This document shows positions 5,924 through 6,658 of a DNA stretch of 6,658 bases, one piece after another. This DNA comes from Candidatus Eiseniibacteriota bacterium (lineage in GTDB: Bacteria > Joyebacterota > Joyebacteria > Joyebacterales > Joyebacteraceae), in NCBI GenBank assembly GCA_030610515.1, contig JAUWRQ010000062.1:1-6658 (forward strand), read 5' to 3'. Position 1 is the stretch's first letter. Every line of letters begins with the position of its first letter. The notes below the pieces were generated by a model. The model saw nothing but the letters and a program-made list of their open reading frames with translations. It did not search any database and was not told the DNA's origin. A program made the translations under genes and the position numbers.

Positions 5924-6568
5924 ATGAGACGCGGAATACCTCTGGCCATCACGTTTCTGATCGGGCTTTTCATGCTCGTCGACTTCTTCGTCCCGCACTA
6001 TCGGGTGTCGGACCTGGCGGGGGAGATGAAGCAGTGGGGCACGATCGTGATCGCCGCGTCCATACTCCTCGGTGTCGGGAACCTCATCCGCGTGCATTTC
6101 CACAAGATCCGCAGAAGGCGTGACGGTTGGCAGTACAGCATCACGACGCTTCTGATCATGGCAGTGATGTTCGCGTTCGGCGGTCCATGGGGGACGATCC
6201 AGGAGGGTTCGGCCTTCAACTGGATGTTCCTGAACATGCAGGTGCCGCTCCAGAGCACGATGTTCTCGCTCCTGGCATTCTTCATCGCATCGGCCGCGTA
6301 TCGTGCGTTCAGGTTGAGGTCGGCCGAATCGGGGCTTCTGCTCACAGCTGCCATCATCGTGATGCTCGGGCGCGTGCCGCTCGGCCAGCTGCTCACGAGA
6401 GCGCTTCCCGAGCAGGCGACGCTCCCGTGGCTCACCGAGACGATCATGGCCTATCCGAACATGGCGGCCTTCCGAGGGATACTGATGGGCGCGGCGCTGG
6501 GCGTGATGGCGATGGGACTCCGCGTCATACTGGGTATCGAGCGCTCCTATCTGGGTGGCGAGAAGTAG
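5924..6568 (+). CDS. B2: six-helix integral membrane protein, paralogue of B1
   Basis: 214 residues from ATG 5924, preceded by GGGGAAGAGAG (5913-5923). An in-frame start at 5873 would add 17 residues but lies inside A2 and lacks homology to B1, whereas MRRGIPLAI aligns with MRRRLPLAL of B1. The helix pattern is the same (near 5-24, 38-56, 72-86, 112-129, 137-154 and 184-203). Identity with B1 is about 45% by eye. It is highest over N.QVP, TMFSLLAF, ASAA, RAFR, VMLGRVPLG (about 104-155) and ILGIER (202-207), and lowest in the third helix and the loop after it. The basic loop FHKIRRRRDGWQYS (59-72) matches that of B1. Function is unknown. The strict A-B order in both cassettes argues that A and B proteins act together. 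Confidence 0.87.
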   Translation: MRRGIPLAITFLIGLFMLVDFFVPHYRVSDLAGEMKQWGTIVIAASILLGVGNLIRVHFHKIRRRRDGWQYSITTLLIMAVMFAFGGPWGTIQEGSAFNWMFLNMQVPLQSTMFSLLAFFIASAAYRAFRLRSAESGLLLTAAIIVMLGRVPLGQLLTRALPEQATLPWLTETIMAYPNMAAFRGILMGAALGVMAMGLRVILGIERSYLGGEK

Positions 6569-6582
6569 GAGAAGGTCCATCT

Positions 6583-6658
6583 ATGGCATGGCTGGCTGGC
6601 ATCGGCAGGATCGACAGGCGGATCATCTTCGTCCTGATCCTCGTGGCGGTCGTGTGGC
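6583..6658 (+). CDS. C2: start of a probable C1 paralogue, cut by the window edge
   Basis: Only 25 codons are visible, beginning MAWLAGIGRIDRRIIFVLIL. The start ATG 6583 follows AGGAGAAGG (6567-6575), which overlaps the B2 stop. The segment matches the N terminus of C1: IDRR is identical and placed just before a membrane helix, IF follows one residue later, and VAVV recurs in the helix. Position also agrees, since it is the third gene after A2 and B2 just as C1 follows A1 and B1. If so, the rest should encode about 250 residues with an outer alpha/beta domain and a C-terminal helix with a basic tail. Confidence 0.7.
   Translation, partial: MAWLAGIGRIDRRIIFVLILVAVVW

Noticed and set aside
4702..5973. 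Minus-strand open frame of 423 codons opposite A2
   Set aside because: Same shadow pattern as opposite A1, expected because the two genes are paralogues with similar codon use.
933..6568. Respiratory or ATP-driven complex
   Set aside because: No CxxCH, CxxC, quinone-site or Walker A motif was found in any protein, so no energy source can be assigned.

Overview
The window is GC-rich bacterial DNA, densely coding on the + strand only. It holds the end of one gene, six complete genes and the start of an eighth. None can be given a gene symbol. The mix is typical of a poorly characterised, probably uncultured bacterium: secreted fibronectin-III modules fused to an uncharacterised membrane domain, several small multi-pass proteins of unknown function, and Shine-Dalgarno-type starts with some GTG. 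A candidate-phylum relative of the FCB group is my guess, but the sequence does not settle taxonomy. There is no mobile element, CRISPR array, tRNA or rRNA.

Layout: (1) positions 2-757 are the 3' part of a soluble protein with a C-terminal KOW-like (NusG-type) domain. A 10-bp stem-loop lies over its stop codon. (2) The 175-base gap that follows is the longest non-coding stretch. It contains a good sigma-70-like promoter (TTGACA, 17-base spacer, TACTTT) and a pyrimidine-rich leader that could pair with the next ribosome-binding site. (3) Positions 933-3726 are cassette 1: a secreted/anchored FnIII protein with a large predicted cytoplasmic domain (A1), a six-helix membrane protein (B1), and a protein with one helix at each end and a soluble domain between them (C1). 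(4) Positions 3779-4615 encode a single polytopic protein of about eight helices (D). (5) From 4690 the cassette repeats: A2 (4690-5910), B2 (5924-6568) and the first 25 codons of C2 (6583 onward, cut by the window edge).

The main observation is this A-B-C / D / A-B-C arrangement, an old tandem duplication. By-eye identity is about 64% across the cytoplasmic domain of A1/A2 and about 45% across B1/B2. A1 and A2 resemble what I remember as the DUF6754 family. All genes after 811 are co-oriented with gaps of 13-74 bases and no convincing terminator, so they probably form one operon. Its products would make a membrane complex with paired, non-identical A, B and C subunits around one D subunit. 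No Walker A, CxxC, heme-binding or protease motif was seen, so the activity is unknown. Six of the seven stop codons are TAG, which is unusual for GC-rich bacterial DNA.
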